Assembly (NCBI GenBank): GCA_964460115.1
Contig: CAYWPR010000025.1
Span: forward strand, 1 to 64,000
DNA length: 64,000 nt
Direction: 5' to 3'
Source of the DNA: JAEUJZ01 sp964460115
Lineage (GTDB): Bacteria; Myxococcota_A; Polyangia; Palsa-1104; JAEUJZ01
The position numbers and the translations under genes were made by a program. Positions 62,272 through 64,000 of this stretch are shown here, one piece after another (the first letter of the stretch is position 1; each line of letters opens with the position of its first letter). The notes beneath the pieces are model-generated. The model did not search any database. It was not told the DNA's origin and saw only the letters and a program-made list of their open reading frames with translations.

Positions 62272-63378
62272 TCATGTCGAAGCATCTGGCTCACAGCGCG
62301 CAAGCCACATAAGGTCGGCGGCGCCGAGCCCGAGCCGCGTGGCCAGTTGCTCGATTGAAAAGTCCTCGCCGAGAAGGGTAAGAGATTTTTTGAGAAGTTC
62401 TGGCGGCTCAGCCATAGGTTCGTCTTTTTCGCTATACCTCTCGCCGGTGCGATTAAGGTGCATAAACGCGCGACGATAACTCGCTTCTGAAAGCTGGCCT
62501 AAGTCAAACGCTCGTTTGACGAGGGCAGCGACGGATACCCGCCAGCGCCGTTTGAGTTCGTAGAAATGTCCCCAGTCGAGCCGTCGGGGGCATTCCATTA
62601 AAAACGGCTCGCGGGGTACCAAGAAGGCCGCAGCAAATCGGTTGGCCTGCCGCTCAGCTTCGGGGCTGCCGGCTGCCACATCAGCATGCATGATCAGGTG
62701 GCCAAGTTCATGGGCAGCATCGTAGCGAACCCGACTAGTTGAGGACTTGTCCGGGACCAAGAAGACGATCGGTTTGCCTTCGTGCCAAGCCGAGAACGCT
62801 TCTACCTCGGCACAGCCCTCGGGGATCACGGTCACCAAAACCCCCTTGGCCTCAAGCAGCTTGGTGATGTTCGGAATGGGGCCAAGCCCGAGGCCCCAGG
62901 ATCGACGCACTTGGACCGCGCAGTCTTCTATTTCATCCACCGAGCGTGGGGTCTGCGTAATGCGGCTGAGTTGTTCCCCCGGTAACTCGATATGCTCAGC
63001 GACGAGTTTCAAGAGATCGCAGAGCAGCGTCCCCATGGAGAGCAGCTTGCGCCGTTCGCGCTGGCTGGTCGAGCGCAGGCTTCGGAAGTGGCAGGCATCG
63101 CTGGAAAGAGCGGCCGAGTTGGTCGTGCGGATCAAGAAGCTCAGCGGTACGCCGAGCGCCAAGGCGAGGGCCGCGATCGTCTTAGGATCGGGGCGATGAC
63201 GCCCCATTTCAAACTGACTGACCGCCGCCGGCGACTTGCCGACCCGATCAGCTAGGTCAGCCTTAGTCAGGCCACGAAGCTCACGCGCGAGGGTCAATCG
63301 CGCAGGGTTGAACAAATGCGCGGCAAGATGGATGTCGCTGTGGCCAATCGGAACTACTGGCTCAGTCGGCTTGGTCAC
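62272..63378 (-). CDS. XRE-family regulator with ImmA/IrrE metallopeptidase domain
   Basis: 368 residues from GTG 63378 (GGAGAAGC immediately ahead). An XRE helix-turn-helix at 28-83 precedes an ImmA/IrrE-like zinc peptidase with HELGH at 223-227 and a likely third ligand in EAERQANRFAAAFLVP. Such fusions control integrative elements or phages, or act as antitoxin and stress regulators cleaving a repressor. It overlaps the upstream gene by 17 bp, so both form one unit. This is the first gene to the right of the tRNA-like fragment and is unlike the core genes to its left. Confidence 0.9.
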   Translation of the reverse strand: MTKPTEPVVPIGHSDIHLAAHLFNPARLTLARELRGLTKADLADRVGKSPAAVSQFEMGRHRPDPKTIAALALALGVPLSFLIRTTNSAALSSDACHFRSLRSTSQRERRKLLSMGTLLCDLLKLVAEHIELPGEQLSRITQTPRSVDEIEDCAVQVRRSWGLGLGPIPNITKLLEAKGVLVTVIPEGCAEVEAFSAWHEGKPIVFLVPDKSSTSRVRYDAAHELGHLIMHADVAAGSPEAERQANRFAAAFLVPREPFLMECPRRLDWGHFYELKRRWRVSVAALVKRAFDLGQLSEASYRRAFMHLNRTGERYSEKDEPMAEPPELLKKSLTLLGEDFSIEQLATRLGLGAADLMWLARCEPDAST

Positions 63379-63847
63379 GCTTGCTTCTCCGAATCTTTCC
63401 GATTTGTGGTTCGGGTACAGTTTCTTCAGGCACCAAAGCGACGGCCGGCTTGACGGATAGCGGCAGCGAGTCGCCCTGCTTCCAGATGGGATGAGCCAAA
63501 GCCCAGCCAGCGATCCGGTCTTTGTCGATCCTGCTCGGGACACAGAGGTATACAGCGCCGAGGCCGTCTTCGGAATTGCCGAGATGGGCCAAGACGAGCT
63601 TGCGCGCCCTCTTCACGCCGGCCTCATCCTCGAAGCCCGGCAACCATAACTGCTCCTCGACCATGGCCGGCGCAGCGTCGTCATTGTCGGGAAATGACGT
63701 CCAGATGTCGTCGGCAACCGCCCGCCCGACCCGGTAACAACCGACTTCGAAGTCGCCGGCCTGGAGACGGAACTTCGGGTTGCGGGTCTTGATCGCATAG
63801 AGCCCGCCAGCCAGATCGGCCGACTTGCTGAGCTCAAAGGCGACCAA
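63362..63847 (-). CDS. unknown protein encoded with the XRE/ImmA gene; start unclear
   Basis: 161 residues if started at TTG 63847. The same frame stays open upstream to a TAG at 63920-63922, giving 24 further residues (NSTCELHRPELGCNENTFGVTLYH) that look protein-like, yet contain no ATG or GTG. Either TTG is used, or the normal start has been lost, or there is a local sequence error. No family recognised; it is soluble, acidic in the middle and basic at the end. The 17-bp overlap with the XRE/ImmA gene indicates coupled expression. Confidence 0.6.
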   Translation of the reverse strand: MVAFELSKSADLAGGLYAIKTRNPKFRLQAGDFEVGCYRVGRAVADDIWTSFPDNDDAAPAMVEEQLWLPGFEDEAGVKRARKLVLAHLGNSEDGLGAVYLCVPSRIDKDRIAGWALAHPIWKQGDSLPLSVKPAVALVPEETVPEPQIGKIRRSKRDQAD

Positions 63848-63919
63848 GTGGTAGAGGGTGACGCCAAAGGTATTCTCGTTGCAGCCAAGCTCGGGGCGAT
63901 GGAGTTCACAGGTGGAGTT

Positions 63920-64000
63920 CTAGGCGCGCAGCAGCACGGCCACCCACAACTCGCTGATCTCTGGTCCAAACGTCGTCTCAAAGCCCTCGGGAAATTCCTG
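63920..64000 (-). CDS. C-terminal end of a gene entering from the right edge
   Basis: Twenty-six codons then TAG are visible (QEFPEGFETTFGPEISELWVAVLLRA). Too little for identification. It is in the same frame as the next gene downstream, separated only by the TAG and 24 codons, so a link between the two is possible. Confidence 0.4.
   Translation of the reverse strand, partial: QEFPEGFETTFGPEISELWVAVLLRA

Overview
The window is GC-rich, densely coded and chromosomal. The gene style points to the Myxococcota (former Deltaproteobacteria): two large membrane-anchored Ser/Thr kinases, an NtrC-type sigma54 activator, Cys-rich lipoproteins, a DUF4388 protein and a Memo-family protein. MurE carries the DNPR motif of meso-diaminopimelate ligases, so a Gram-negative wall is expected. 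The phylum call is an inference from gene content, not from a marker phylogeny.

Layout. 1-4450: partial dapA, thiC, a PAP2/sphingomyelin-synthase-like membrane protein and a Memo-like protein. 4740-13611: a rightward run of a Ser/Thr kinase with a 14-repeat propeller-like C-terminus, a degenerate hydantoinase-A homologue, gpsA, an unknown gene, an LD-carboxypeptidase and an NtrC-type regulator. 13619-19421: FAD oxidoreductase, ruvA, a DUF4388/J-like protein, a periplasmic phosphatase and a tail-anchored P-loop NTPase. 19334-32323: a leftward dcw cluster, rsmH-ftsL-ftsI-murEF (one fused gene)-mraY-murD-ftsW-murG-murC, mostly with ATGA-type overlaps. It lacks mraZ at the front and murB/ddl/ftsQ/ftsA/ftsZ at the back. 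32606-36264: two Cys-rich lipoproteins flanking tesB. 36314-42207: comF, a second Ser/Thr kinase and a stress module (hsp20, two universal stress proteins, a CBS-pair protein). 42280-48715: secreted ComEC-like hydrolase plus DUF3006 partner, an acyl-CoA dehydrogenase without the usual catalytic Glu, and a methyltransferase-like/coiled-coil giant. 49018-61884: phosphate permease pair, a FecCD-type ABC pair, coaD, rsmD, an aldehyde dehydrogenase-like protein, an outer-membrane barrel, an ECF sigma factor, truB, a SPOR protein, murJ and a LigB-type dioxygenase. 61986-62156 is a hairpin-rich stretch with a tRNA T-arm-like fragment. From about 62200 the content changes to an XRE/ImmA-type gene and unknown partners, which look like the edge of a mobile element running off the right end.

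The most interesting signal is regulatory. Several stress or surface genes carry -24/-12 (sigma54) promoter matches with exact GG-N10-GC spacing: hsp20 (39996-40012), the second universal stress gene (42241-42256) and the Cys-rich lipoprotein (32529-32545). Weaker matches precede the first universal stress gene and the CBS gene. Two strong dyads sit upstream in enhancer-like positions: a 10-bp inverted repeat at 32441-32462 and a nest of TGTCCG/CGGACA half-sites at 40290-40328. The window thus appears to hold part of a sigma54 envelope/stress regulon, and the NtrC-type gene at 12196-13611 is one possible but unproven controller.
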